Positions 49,813 to 61,706 of a stretch of 64,000 nt of DNA are shown piece by piece. The notes beneath the pieces are model-generated. The model did no database searches. It was not told the origin of the DNA and saw nothing but the letters and a program-made list of their open reading frames with translations. This stretch comes from Acanthaster planci (lineage: Eukaryota > Echinodermata > Asteroidea > Valvatida > Acanthasteridae): assembly GCF_001949145.1 (NCBI RefSeq), contig NW_019091363.1:923871-987870 (forward strand), written 5' to 3'. Numbering within the stretch: the first letter of the stretch is position 1; every line of letters begins with the position of its first letter. A program made the translations under genes and the position numbers.

Positions 49813-52469
49813 CCCTCGGGTGTACAAAACTCCATGGACCCCTACACCGCAGGTAACAATTATTTAAGTGTACTGGGGTCGGGGACCATTTTGTGAGGGT
49901 AAGAAAACTTCCGCTAGTGCATCGAGTTGACCTTATTTCTGTATTTTGTAAGGGCATACACTTGTTACGCTGGCCACCTGTGTTGCTTATAGGATTCAGT
50001 AATTACTTTTACAGAGTGGATCCAATCATGGATTGTGACTGATGAATGAGCCAGCTCTGACATATGGCACTGTTACAGGAGCAGAGGAAATTTGCACTTC
50101 ATTAGATTCAATTGGTAGATCCAAAACTCATCAGTTACTTTTTTTTTTACACTTTTAAATAGATGGGATTCTCAGCTGTGTTCGTTTAGTCTGAAACCTA
50201 TTTCCGGATACAAACATGTTCAAACTGGTTTTGTTGAGGACCTAAGCTTTTCTTATAAAGTCAAGGCAAGCAGTAGAGAGTGAGTTTGAAAAATATTGGT
50301 TCATCCCTTATTTTTTGGATACCTTATGGATGGTTCTGCAGGCCGTTGCAACATGACGTCGTGAAATGGGTCAAAATGCTCGATACGGTAAAAGGGCAAT
50401 GAGCTTTTCATCTCTGACTCGTTTGTGCAAAGAGAGCCCTGTGTGCTCATTTACCAAGTCTTTTCCACTACGTTGTTCACTGGCTGAAGCATATATGTGA
50501 TGTGAATGCAGAGACATATTTTTTTTCTTCATTCGATACTTCTCCCCCCCCCTCTTTTTCGCGAAGCGTGTGTAGACACTTTTTTGCTAAGGAGGCAGAG
50601 TTAACATGGAGAGCCCTTTTTCGCTACCTGGGGTTAACTGGCTGGAACAGACGTGACATGAATGTTCAGCAGTGATGCATTTCTCCAATAGACACTTTTG
50701 TATTCAGGATCTACTCTTCTGTGCTTGAACCTGTATGCATACTGTTGCTAGGGAGAGTAGTTACAGGTGGAAGGCCCAAGAGCCTATTCACACACAAGTG
50801 CGATAGCAGGATTCTGCTACGGAAAAAAAAGGAATACGTTGTTTTTTATTGGGTCTGGTTCAGGGTTGCTAAAAATCATGAATTGAAAAAAAAATTAACT
50901 GAATCAAATTTTTCACAATTTACATCAGATTTATATTTGAATCAGATTTTTAAGTTTTGTATTTGAATCGTTGTAAATGTGTTGAAAGTTTTTGGTCCTC
51001 AAGTGTAACATTGGAAATTAATCAAAACACGTTTCATCATGGAACTCAGTATGTGGTGAGTAAAAGATGCACTATGGAAAGCTCTTTCCCACAGGTCTTG
51101 CATTCTCTCACATTTGGTTTTCCATGGCATTTCTACTTTCCTGCAGCCACATCGAATCTTGTTATCAGCCATACAGTTTGTAAGTTTTAAGTTTCAAGTT
51201 TCAATTTTACATTCAAACTGATTTGCGCTGGCTTTTTCACCTGCCTTTTTGAGGGCTGAGCAAATAAACTATAAAAGCCGTTGGAGACGCTGAAGTATCA
51301 ATCACTGTCCACTCTTCTGCAAATCCTAATGCACGTTATCATGTTTTTGCATGATAATAGGAAGAGCATTAGGTATTCTGAAACTGAATGTACTTATTGT
51401 GAAATGTTTTAGTAGTTAGAAGAGACCTGATGAGATAATCACAGACTAGTTGGGGACATATTCAGTGCATGTACATATAGTTTCCACATGATTATGCCAC
51501 ACTGTATTCTCACAATGCGGAGTATTTCAACTGTTCTCATTCTTGAGTTGTCAGTCATCTCAAATTTAAAGCAAGAAGATACTTGCATACATTTTCTAAA
51601 ACCTAATATGTGTGGGAATGAAAATAATGCAATAGGGACAGATTACAGATTACCCCTTCCTTGTGCTCCAATGGGCAGTTTCTTGACTGGATAACAGGTC
51701 ATGTCACCTTTATATTCCAAATAAAATAACTGGAAGTCCTGCTATACCTGTAATTGTAGCCAAATAGTCAGGTTCCTTCCAACTTCAGAAACAAAGTGGT
51801 TCCTGAGAGCATCAAGAATCAAGAGATCAAGAATAGTTGTCTTGTGAATAAAGCCCATTGAATTGATCTTATTCACTGGGAAGCCATTTTTACATGTACC
51901 TTGTTCCCTGAATCTATCATATTCAATGTAATCTGTTACATGGGGTGGTGCCAGGCTGTTTGAGGTTCTAAATCTCACTTCCATTTTTAATTGTGACTTG
52001 AAACATTTAGATGTAATTTATCATTAGTTTTAAATTATTCCAAACAAAAATTGGCATGATTCTGTTTTGAACTTTTATTTCATCACTGTTATCTTAGCTT
52101 TCATGTTCTCAAAGAGAAAAGTTTACCTCACTTTACACCACTACATGTTATAGAGGATACAATTTTACCCAAAATGAGCGAATTCTGGATTTTTAAAAAT
52201 GTTTCCAAAGCACCACTATATTGAATTCAGCCAGTTTTCCTTTCAAATATAAAAGAGATTTCTGAGCATTTCTTTACAGTATGATATTTGGGGTTTGTTT
52301 GAGGGAATCAAATCAGTGATGTAATTCAGTTGATTTGAAATCAAACAACCCTGGTCTGGATATTGTACATGTTCTTTCTACATCACAGAATGATAACTGC
52401 AGAGCTTGGACACATTAGTGATTTTTACGCACGGCTGGGTGATGGATCTGTGTACTGGCCAATCCTGAC
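49813..52469. other. Gene-free stretch
   Basis: No exon assigned. An 80-codon minus-strand frame at 51984-51742 has a fairly protein-like composition but no recognised family and no clear splice or promoter context. AATCAGATTT-like words repeat near 50900-50965. Confidence 0.5.
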
Positions 52470-52659
52470 ATTGTCATAGAGCTACAGTCCTGGCCAAAAT
52501 TGCTGGGACACGTGTCATTAGCCATACCCTCCCCAGGTCCACCAACTTCTCGGTCAATATTGTCATCTGGAGCTGTAGCACAGACTGCGCATTGAGACCC
52601 AACATTGAGAGGGGTGGGGGGAACAGTGAGATTGGCCAGGATTGTAGCTTCATGACAAT
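52470..52659. mobile_element. Tc1-like inverted-repeat element (MITE)
   Basis: ATTGTCATAGAGCTACAGTC at the left end and its counterpart at the right are inverted over 28 bp (52470-52497 and 52632-52659) with three differences by eye. Inside them TA is followed by CAGTCCTGGCCAA, resembling the TA-CAGT...GGCCAA start of Tc1/mariner ends, and the same TA-bounded form appears inverted at the right. The interior (about 135 bp) is non-coding. Either the element runs 52485-52644 with TA target sites, or the whole 190-bp palindrome is the unit. Confidence 0.6.
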
Positions 52660-52706
52660 GGGTGTGGTGGCTTTCTCTTCTTATGAATGGGAAAAATAAT
52701 GATAAC

Positions 52707-52986
52707 TGTAGCGTGTCCCGCTGCACAGGGTTCGACGCTGTGAAGAACGACACTCAGGTGCAACTCACTGTTCTGGTCACAAAAATCTCTGCTTTATTTT
52801 GTCGCAATCTGACAGCACCACAGTGTGCTCTTCCGACAAGCTCTTCACAACATGGCGCCTGACGGCAGGGGCTGCGCAGGCGCGAGGCGGGAAAACCGCG
52901 GGCCGTTCGCAACCAGCGCGGGCAGCCAGCCAACTCCATGCGGGTCCGAGCTGGCGCCCCCACCGGCCAGACTCGCCGGCGCTACA
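52707..52986 (-). mobile_element. Solo LTR of a retrotransposon
   Basis: The 280-bp block starts TGTAGCG and ends CGCTACA, the TG...CA rule with 7-bp inverted ends. It is flanked directly by TAAC on both sides (52703-52706 and 52987-52990), a 4-bp target duplication. On the minus strand a polyadenylation signal AATAAA lies at 52798-52793, which sets the orientation. The minus-strand 5' part is strikingly GC- and CpG-rich compared with its surroundings. No internal region is attached, so this is what remains after recombination between two LTRs. A Ty3/gypsy-type origin is likely but not provable from the LTR. A 70-codon minus-strand frame inside it is incidental. Confidence 0.82.
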
Positions 52987-52990
52987 TAAC

Positions 52991-53348
52991 CCTTGCTCTA
53001 CTTTAAGGGTGGGGGTAGTTTGCCCCTTCTCCTCTCAGAAAGCCTTGATGTAGCCGCGGCTTATTAATACAAATGCTCAAACTGGAAATCCGTTTGAAAT
53101 AAGGAGAGCGACTCATCTCCCGGCCTTTTTGAAAATCATTATTACAGAAGAGTGACTTGTCTTTTTCATTCTTGGTTTCTTTTTCCATCTCCTGATGTTG
53201 GAAGGGGAACATTCCACTTCTCAGGATTTGCGTCTTCCTTTAAGGGCAAGCGTCTTCTCTGCATTGTGCTGCCACCACTATCTCTCCCATCACTCCTTTC
53301 CATTTATTTCTCCCGTAATCTAAATACTGTCCATCTCTTTCATGCCAG
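52991..53348. other. Spacer between LTR and candidate exon
   Basis: Unique sequence that becomes pyrimidine-rich from about 53240, ending in TCTCTTTCATGCCAG, which resembles a splice acceptor. No other feature is seen. Confidence 0.4.
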
Positions 53349-53387
53349 CGTGTCCTGCCAAGCCAGGCTGTAACCTCAATCACGATG
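53349..53387 (+). other. Candidate 39-nt symmetric microexon
   Basis: A pyrimidine-rich tract ending in AG (53347-53348) and a strong donor-like G|GTAAGC (from 53388) bound 39 nt. In phase 1-1 the segment encodes CPAKPGCNLNHD plus split codons at both ends. Two cysteines five residues apart and a Pro-Gly-Cys fit a fragment of an extracellular cysteine-rich module, and phase 1-1 exons are usual for such modules. I do not recognise the protein, no partner exon was found in the window, and fortuitous splice-like sites are common, so this is only a candidate. Confidence 0.15.
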
Positions 53388-54220
53388 GTAAGCTGTTGTC
53401 CTGAAGGGACTCTGGTCCACAGTGAGCCCAGAGATACTCATTAATCTTCAAACATAATCAGTGATCCGACATCCTTCCCATTTAACTTGGAAATATATTC
53501 CTGTTAAGTAAAAGAAAAAAGAAAGACTTACAAAATATAATAAAATTGGGGGCATATATGCCCGGCTCCTTGCTGTTTTTCCCATTCTAGCCATTCACGA
53601 CTCACTTTGCCTAGCAGTCCAGTTTAATTAGATTGGTCGGGCAGGAATTTGTCATTGTAATGATCAAAGTTTGCTCAGCAGTAGAGCAGAAAATGCCCAC
53701 AATTTTTTTCTTGTCGCTGATACAATAACCCTACCCAGGTGAATGGACCGGAGCATTCACGATACTCCCCTTTCTCTGTGACTGAAAATAAAAGTGTGAT
53801 CATGTGGGCTGTTTGTCTTAATATGTGAGTTATATGACCCTATGTTTCAGACAGTAAACTTCTTTGTTTAATTAGCAACCTGTGTAAATGTTACTGTTTT
53901 GTGGACTTGGCAGGCTTCAGTTTTCCCTTCCCAAATATTGTGTTTGGTAGCTAATTGCACCGTGGGCACTCCAACGTCCTCGCTGAATTTTCATTTTGTC
54001 CAAGGGTCATGATTCCATTTAAAACCGACTTAACAAATTCTTTCAACAAAATGTCATCAATCTTTTTGCAATGTGCAATCTTTTTGCACTGAGTCTCTTA
54101 GGTAAGACTAAAGAGAGGTTGGGTCGCCGTTTTTAAATACTCTCTGATATATTGCATTAATCAAAGTACCATTTTGTAAAACTTCCTACACAGTCTTTTC
54201 CTCATTTTTTGATGACCAGG
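53388..54220. other. Gene-free stretch
   Basis: Unique AT-rich sequence with a few TAATTA/TAATTG words (near 53626, 53868, 53951). Nothing else recognised. Confidence 0.5.
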
Positions 54221-54467
54221 GGCAAATTTCATAGAGTTGCTTAAGCACAAAATTTGCTTAAGCACGAGAAAAACCTTGCTTGATAAGTCAGGTAACTAGC
54301 CAAAACTCCATGTGATGTACAGTGTATATTGTTTTGGGATCGTATTGGGCCGTCTTTTGGCTAGCACGACAATCAGATGGAGTTTGAACTCGTAAACTTT
54401 GTTTTTTAAGCAAGGTTTTTTCACGCTTAAGTAAATTTTGTGCTTAAGCAGCTCTGTGAAATTGGCC
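54221..54467 (+). mobile_element. MITE with TTAAGC inverted ends (copy 2)
   Basis: Same family and orientation as 7313-7560, about 80% identical by eye along the whole 247 bp. Ends: GGCAAATTTCATAGAGTTGC on the left and its near-complement GCTCTGTGAAATTGGCC on the right; the arms differ at about four of the first 43 positions, so this copy is older than copy 1. The inner arms (CCTTGCTTGATAA against TTTAAGCAAGGTT) also pair. A target duplication is not evident. Confidence 0.88.
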
Positions 54468-56198
54468 TCTGCAGTTCTCTACTTTTTGCTTTTTTTTCCA
54501 TGTTTGATAAGCAGTACTTTTTCTGCTTACCAACTATGCTGAGTGACCACTGACCTACCCAAATGCATTGTGAGTTGCAGAAACATCTTTTGATTAAAAG
54601 GCCCTCAATATAATCCTAAAACAACAGAAACCTTAAATAGCCACAGTTTTTCTCTTTTCAATACAATCTAACACCAGATTTCTGCAAAACTCTTCTTAAG
54701 ATTCAATTTATTGGTCACGATTACCCTTTTGTTCCAACATTAATCAACTTCAATTAATTTAAAGGTGTAACCCTTCATAAACAAATATTTCATAGTAAGT
54801 AGATAATACAATTATAGCAAGTCCTCTTCAGTTAATTCTTTGATATCCTCTAAATACAGTACTAAATCCAGGGATGTTCAATGGTTACCATAGCAACGGA
54901 AATGCAAGCTCAGGGATGTGGATCTGTTTCCCCAACAACAGCCAGCTGCATGAACAGCATCAGCGCTGTGACCAAGCTGGGTGAACCTAGGATCGAAAAA
55001 GTGGAAACTAATCAAATGTGAGCCCACCATCAATGTCCTTGGGAATTTTCAAAGCTTGGACTGCATCCAAGTTTTAGAACCGTCTTCTTGCTACAAAAGA
55101 GTTCTGTAGTATGACAGAGGGCAGAGTATTGACCACCGTCAAAATAATTTCCCATTCTTTAAATCGAACGTTTTAATTAAATGGTGAAATATTTGAGGTC
55201 ATTAGCAAGACAATCTTTGAACTTCAAAAGTTAGAAGTAAACAGTCTTGAGATTTTTCTCTTTGCACCATTGCAGAGGCTTTTTTTGCAGAAAATGATTG
55301 ATGGATGCATTAGTTTTTTGTGGTGCCCCAGTTCTCGTATCTATCAACAAGAAATGAAAAGTCACAGTTTTGGACATTTTTATAGTCGTTATCCAGAACA
55401 AGGCCAACTAAACACCTAATCCATATACCTAATACACCTAATCTATGTACGTTGGAGTACTCGCACTTGAGTAAAACTTGAGTACATATGAGTACTCGGC
55501 TCATACTCAGCCATCTGTACTCAAAATAACTCGAGTTCATTAATCAGGAGTACACTTTAAGCATTGAAAATTACTTTTTCATCGATTTTGCCCGGGCCAA
55601 ATCAGGATCTGGAGTGGGGATTTTTGTATCAGTGTCCAAAGAGATGACAACTGGATAATGCTGCCAAGTCATTGATAGTTGGAATTTTGTCACTGAGAGC
55701 AACACTGTGCCCTTTGTCTTGAGTTCCTGGAGAACTACTGTTAAACTCTTTCATATTGCAACAAAGTGGAACACCTGCCACCAAATGGTCAGGATGGACC
55801 AGGACAGGATGCATACTTGAAGGGTAAAGTCTGCCAGGTATCACGAGGATCATCCTCTTCTGTATAGGGGGAAAGAGCTATTGGATCATCTGCCCTTCTA
55901 ATCTTTACATAACCAAAACAAAAGAATGAAGAGAGCTGTCAAAGAGGAAAAGTAAAGGAAAAATTTCTGACACAAGCATCGTATGTTTACCACATCAGTT
56001 CCTCATTTGATGGTTTCAAAATTTTATAGCATTAATGTTTTATTTGCAAGTGTTGGACAAAAAAATCAACCTTTAACCCTATTCATGCTTTCTGCCCACA
56101 TAAAAGCTAAAGAGAAATGGCCTTTAAAAATGTTCAAATCAGCATATGTTACAAGAAACATAAGGACAGTGAATATACTATCCGGTCAAAAAACTTCT
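54468..56198. other. Gene-free stretch with GAGTAC-rich patch
   Basis: A TAAGCAG...CTGCTTA segment just after the MITE (54508-54530) may be a fragment of a related element. At 55452-55510 GAGTACT/GAGTAC/GAGTAA words recur in both orientations. No exon recognised; frames stay under 80 codons. Confidence 0.5.
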
Positions 56199-56442
56199 GG
56201 GTCATTCCATGAGGTTGGGGCACGATTTCTGACAGTGTCCTTGTTACATAGGTAACTTTTACCACCTGTCATGACCTGTAGAGTTGGTCATTTACTCTGT
56301 AAAAATAACACACACCTCAGTATTCCACCTTGCAAGATGTATAATTTGGAATCCACATGCAGGGAATAGCTGTTCATTTTTACGGAACCCACGTAACAAT
56401 GGGCACCATCACAAATTGTGCCACAACCTCATGGAATGACCC
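56199..56442. mobile_element. MITE with GGGTCATTCCATGAGG ends
   Basis: The 244-bp element starts GGGTCATTCCATGAGGTTGG and ends with the complement (GTGCCACAACCTCATGG...GACCC). The arms match at about 31 of 34 positions, and weaker pairing continues inward (TGTTACATAGGT against ACCCACGTAACA). Non-coding interior, compact size and terminal inverted repeats fit a MITE. Only one copy was found in the window and no target duplication is obvious. Confidence 0.82.
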
Positions 56443-59400
56443 TCCTAGTGATTTCATTGTAGAGAATACACATTAGGTATAATGTCTTGTATGACTAGTC
56501 ACTGTCAAATTTGTCTCTATCTTCTCAATATCCTTGTATTTTTTATGATATATGGTGGCTTTTAAAATACATGTTTTATATCATTTTTCTACCTAAAAAA
56601 ATAAATAAAAAATACAGTACAATGGAAACTTTTCACTAAATACATTTGTATATTTTCAAATGTACTTTCCTTGCTTTAAAAGAATCAATTGAACAGTGAT
56701 AAACCAATGAGAATCATTTGCACTTAATTTTTTGATTGAAAACATGAGTGGAGCAAGATTCATTCTTAACTCTTGAGCTCATAGTGGTCTTGGCGACATA
56801 GCATCTACATGTACTAGCCCTTCCTGAAGTTTGTGCTACCAATTTACCCTGTCTGGCCACACCAATATTTGCAGGTTTTAGTGAACAAGAAGTTTTTTCC
56901 CAAGGGAAAAACTGCATTCAGTGTCTCTTGAAAGTTGGTAAACAGTCCAACGCTTTCCAAAAATTAAGTCTTTAAACTTCCAAGTGATGAACTTTAAAAT
57001 CTGTTGATTTGTAACCACATTCTGTGGTCATCTGCTGTCTGCCCATACTTGAAGCTGTTCTTCGCTCTATGCTTGAACTTGAAGCAACCTCTCATCAGTA
57101 AATAGAAACATGTGGTAATCATTTTCATCTAGGCAACACGTGTACATGCTGCCCAGACTACACATTCCAAATCAATCGATGGGGGCAGGGTGTACTCACA
57201 CATATGGTGAGTTGACATAAAAGGCCCATTGATGCAATATAAACGCAAGCCATATTTTATTCCTATACAGAGCAGATACCATACCATAACTCTTGCAATC
57301 AGAAAATCACTTAGTGGTACTCGAGGGATTTTACTGGCTTGATTTTCCCTGTGCGAATTGACTGCAGTGGAATGATCCTCTCAAATAAAAATTGGAGGAG
57401 GGGTTGCACTGATTCTGACATTCTGTTATTTTACTGAAATGACAAGATGTCATTTTTTGGCAAGGGAGGGGAATTCCCTGTGGTTTTATTAGCTACTGTA
57501 ATTAAATTCAACCCCAACCACCCAATCATGTATTGGACCTCTTCACTCTTTAATCTGGGAGGAGGCTAACATCTACGTAATGCCATAATTTTTTTCCTGA
57601 TATTCACTCAAGGTCAAGGCTACAGCAGCAATATTTTGACAAGATAGTAATTTGAAACCACAGCATTTTCCTAAAGTTGTTCAAGGATTTTCTGTATTTT
57701 AACCTCCTGACTGTTAGTATGAGCGTGGCTGGGTTCCATTTCTGTGGAAACTCCACCAGTCGTCAGGCTACCTATAGGCCTGGACATGCATGAGGATTAG
57801 CTTTGAGGCAGGCAAACTAAGCCCAGCCAGATGCAGAGTCTAAGTTCTCTGCCATTAAAGGACCCATGCCATCTAATTTTAAAAATGTAATTGTGTAAAA
57901 TGCACTTTTGTGCTCCAGTTTACTGTGTTTTCAAATTTTTCGTTTTGTCATTGTCAAAGACAGTTTGGTACTCTTTGGGCTAATGAAAATTTCCATATTC
58001 ATGAGCAAAGTGGTGTCATGTGGACAAAAATATTATGGCTATCTTGGCAAAAAAATGTTCTAAAATATTTTTTAAATAATTTTCTGTTGTAAAGTTTCTT
58101 TTCTTTTGTGATTCATTGTTTCATTGGCAAGGTTGACAACCTTATCGCAGTAATGTTTTCAGTGAGCAAAGTCTGGGCTCACCATTTAAAGAGAAAGCCA
58201 TCCCAGGATGATGTTACAGTAACCAAACACCGTTTTTGTTGGAAAATTTAACATGCTAATACCTTAAACTTAAACCAAAAATGGATGCTACGTAGTTTCC
58301 GTACTGTACATTTGAGAGGAGAAAAAAGTAAAATGTGCGTTGAAGAACAATATGTTGCATGGACGTCCAAATGACGTTAAGTAAAGTCAAAATGATACAG
58401 TATGCCCAACGTCAATCGATTCAGTCTCATTTATACGCACACCACAAGGAACAATTAAATTTCCATAAAGGCTTTTATTTTCTGCAAGTTTCCCTTTTAC
58501 TTCCTTGTCCTGTAGATGGTTCTCCCGAGAGCCTCACGAACTTTGTCGAGACATTTCAGTGCTGAATGAATCCAAATATTTTGAGACATGTTTCACTGTA
58601 AACTGATAACCAACTAGAGTGACATAAAATACTTACAGGTTTTTAACGATCCATCAGCATTTGATCAAGAATTTGGTAGAATCAAACTACACGTATCAAG
58701 CTTGCCAGTGTCTTCAGCATTTATATTTAACTTTAGAAAATGCTTCTGATCAAATCAACCTAGCTCTGTTCTCAAATGTTGGTGTAGCATGCGCAAGTTC
58801 ACTTAAAACACCTTTTTGTCGCTGATGCTGGTTGCATTGGTTTCATCCGGTGTCGTTTAAACTTGACAGGTGACCAAATCTTTTTACAGGATTTGAATTA
58901 AATAAAGCCTTGTTCGGCACAATGTTTGGTGTGGATTTCCTGTGGCTTTACATCCTGAAATGTTTGGGCCAGGTAGCAGGAAGTGTACCTTCTTGCCACA
59001 AGATCAGGCAATGGTATCTGGGGGGGGGGCATTCTCCCCATGGGAAACAGGTGCCTAGAATCAGGTGACACATTCCCGTCCAACACCGTGTTGGATTCCT
59101 CGGCCTGGGCAATTTCATAGAAGACCTGACACCTTAGGAAAAGGAAGCATGGTGGCAAGGAGGCAACATAAGGACTGGATCAGCAAGAGCAGGCCAGTTG
59201 ATGATGATGATGTTGATGATGATGAAATAAGCTGACCCTGGAGCTAGCATCACACCAGTCACCAAGGCAGGGTAAATAGACCGCACTGCTTATCCGCCCT
59301 ACGAAAGTATCCCTGGATGTCTTTTCTAATTCTGTGGACTTTTTATTTAATATCAGGTATGATGAATACACAAGCGTCCATCTGCTCTCACTTGGAGTTC

Positions 59401-61474
59401 CTTATATTATTCATCCCACTTCTGACACTGTTTTTTGCAGCAAATGTTTCCATTATGGTCGGCTTGTCATTAAATAAGTTGATGCATTAGGATAGTATGC
59501 AATGTTTTTTTCAACTGGGTCTGTCTGCTTACTGTTAAACATCAACAAAACATGTGCTATCGCACTCAATCTAACAGAAGATTAAAATGGAACACCAGAA
59601 GCGATCCTTCATTCCATGAAATGAAATAGCATCTACCCTTCACCTTCTGTTCCCCCCCCCCCAAAAAAGTGATAAGGTATCTTAAGATTGATGCCACAAA
59701 CATGTATATCTGCCAACATTGTCCTTAATCTGCCAGTTATATTGTTTAGGTGGCCACTGATGTTTGTTTAAGGAGCTCAAAATAAACAGAGCTGTCCAAT
59801 TTGTTCATGCCATGAATGCAGAGAGGATCGTGAGACTCATAAATTGGCTGGTCTTGTTGCATTAAAAGTACTCTCTGCTGGTGTCCGGTTACCATCCCCA
59901 AAACAATTTTTTTCCTCCTCTGCCATGGGATTGTGGTTTCTCCCATCGTGCTGCTGAAAGATTCAATCCATTCCTCTACTTAGACGTCATTTTTCTGTGG
60001 TCAGATATACATGTACATGTAGGGCTCTCCTTTTGAAGAAAAACAAGTCATCTGCACTGTTTCCATCTTGGCATGGTTGGATATAAAGCAAGATCAGTCG
60101 GATAACTTGCAGAAGTCCCACTTAGACAATGTACAATGTGACTTCCTTCCTCTGAATTGGTTTTTTTTTCCATTCCAAATATTCTCTGCACTGATCTGAC
60201 ACAAATAGGTCACTGAATATTGTTTGGTTATTTCCATTTTGGGGGGGGGATTTTTGTTGTTGTTCTTTAGTGCGGCAAAGAGATTTATATTCCTAAAAGC
60301 TACTTGTTCTGCAACAAATACCTTTGTTGTGCTTTTTGTTTAGAGTATATCCAGATCCATACCTTCAACCAGTAATTGTCCCTACTGCCTCATGAGTTCT
60401 CACATGCCAAATTGTGTATTCTTGTAAATTGAATATTTATGACAAGGATTTGTGTTGCATAATTTGTGGTCCCCCGCTGTCACGCCCATTCCACACTTTT
60501 TTCTTAGCTGTAATCTTCCAATAATATTTTGTTCACCTGTCTATGAGCCTTGGTTCTTGTTTGCTCGCTTCTTGATTTCACAGTGTCTGATAGGATTACT
60601 TGTTGACCTGTTTGCCAACAAAGTAGGCAAAATCACGATATCTCCAAAGCCTCAGAAAAAAAGCTCCAAACATGCGTAAGCTCCCACCTCTCGTGACAGG
60701 CCTACTGTAGCCCAAGTCCTACGAGCTAAATGCCATTGGCACCATGTTATATTGAACCTTTGGGATCAATACCTCTAAAGTGTTTGCAGGCTCACCAGCC
60801 CAAGTTTTAAATTCAGGGGGGGATGATTGATTTTTTTGTGCATCTTCCACATTTCCTCCCTTTTTTCTTGCTCTGACAGTCTTCGACCACATCCTTGGAG
60901 CACAGACGGTACAGAATTGACCCCTGCATGTGAATCAAGCACTGTCATCTTCATAAACCAGACGTTTTACTCCTGAACAACGAAACACAGGAATGCAATC
61001 TTTTGTGTTTAGTTTTTTGCGGAGGGGGGAGGGGATGGTTGATAAAGAGCCAATGTCGACAGCTCGCTGTGGATACTAAATACACTTCCTTTATCATGTT
61101 TGCAGTCTCCAGATACAAGCTGAGTGTAAAATCAATTTTCTGGGGCGAATGGCATGATTACGGCCTCTAGCGTGAACAGAACACTCTACACTTGGCCCAA
61201 GTGGAATTGAGGTTTGGTGTGCTTGGTTACACCATAATTAGAGGTCTGTCATCATCTGTCATCACCTCTTCCAAAACACAATACAAGTGTTGGGGTCTGA
61301 ATTTTAATCAGGATTCTTAAATGCCCTTGTATTCTTTGTGCCCTTGAACCATTGGATTTTTATTTATAGGTGCAAATATGTAGCTATAAGCATATTACTA
61401 AAATTGCTTTGTTCTTATTTTATGTGGTAATAAAGTAATGTTTATTATGAATAGACTTTATCCACAATACTAGC
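56443..61474. other. Gene-free stretch
   Basis: No coding region supported (frames up to 90 codons). A GAT trinucleotide run lies at 59199-59225, a C11-A6 junction at 59652-59668, overlapping TACATGTACATGTA near 60008-60020, and a T4-G9-A-T5 tract near 60237-60255. Confidence 0.55.
59199..59225 (+). repeat. GAT trinucleotide microsatellite
   Basis: Imperfect run of GAT units with one GTT interruption; a simple microsatellite. Confidence 0.8.
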
Positions 61475-61706
61475 CTATCTGCTCCGAGCGGAACAAAAGA
61501 GGGCATGTTTTTTGGTACTCACCACATAGGTGTGCCAGGAGGCGCTAGTATATGTGCGTTGGACACGGAGCAAGCTGCGTATGTGTGACTAGTATATTCC
61601 AGCATTTATGGTCTTTGCAAACTCACAGAATATGTGCAAGAACCTGCTTGTAACCACATGTCTTTCTTTCGCCGATTGGGGGTGCACTTCAGCTCGGGGC
61701 GGATAG
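61475..61706 (+). mobile_element. Foldback MITE with CTAT...ATAG ends (copy 2)
   Basis: Starts CTATCTGCTCCGAGCGGAAC and ends CACTTCAGCTCGGGGCGGAT followed by AG; the outer 15 bp are inverted (CTATCTGCTCCGAGC against GCTCGGGGCGGATAG). It matches the reverse complement of 15165-15386 at both ends and at internal blocks (AAAAGAGGGC, CACATAGGTG, GTCTTTCTTTCGCC). The right half takes part in the tandem duplication listed next. Confidence 0.75.

Noticed and set aside
51742-51984. 80-codon minus-strand frame with protein-like composition, considered as a retrotransposon fragment
   Set aside because: No reverse transcriptase, integrase or other motif visible; too short to support.
52754-52963. GC-rich 70-codon minus-strand frame with Arg/Cys-rich peptide
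   Set aside because: Lies entirely inside the solo LTR; openness comes from GC richness.
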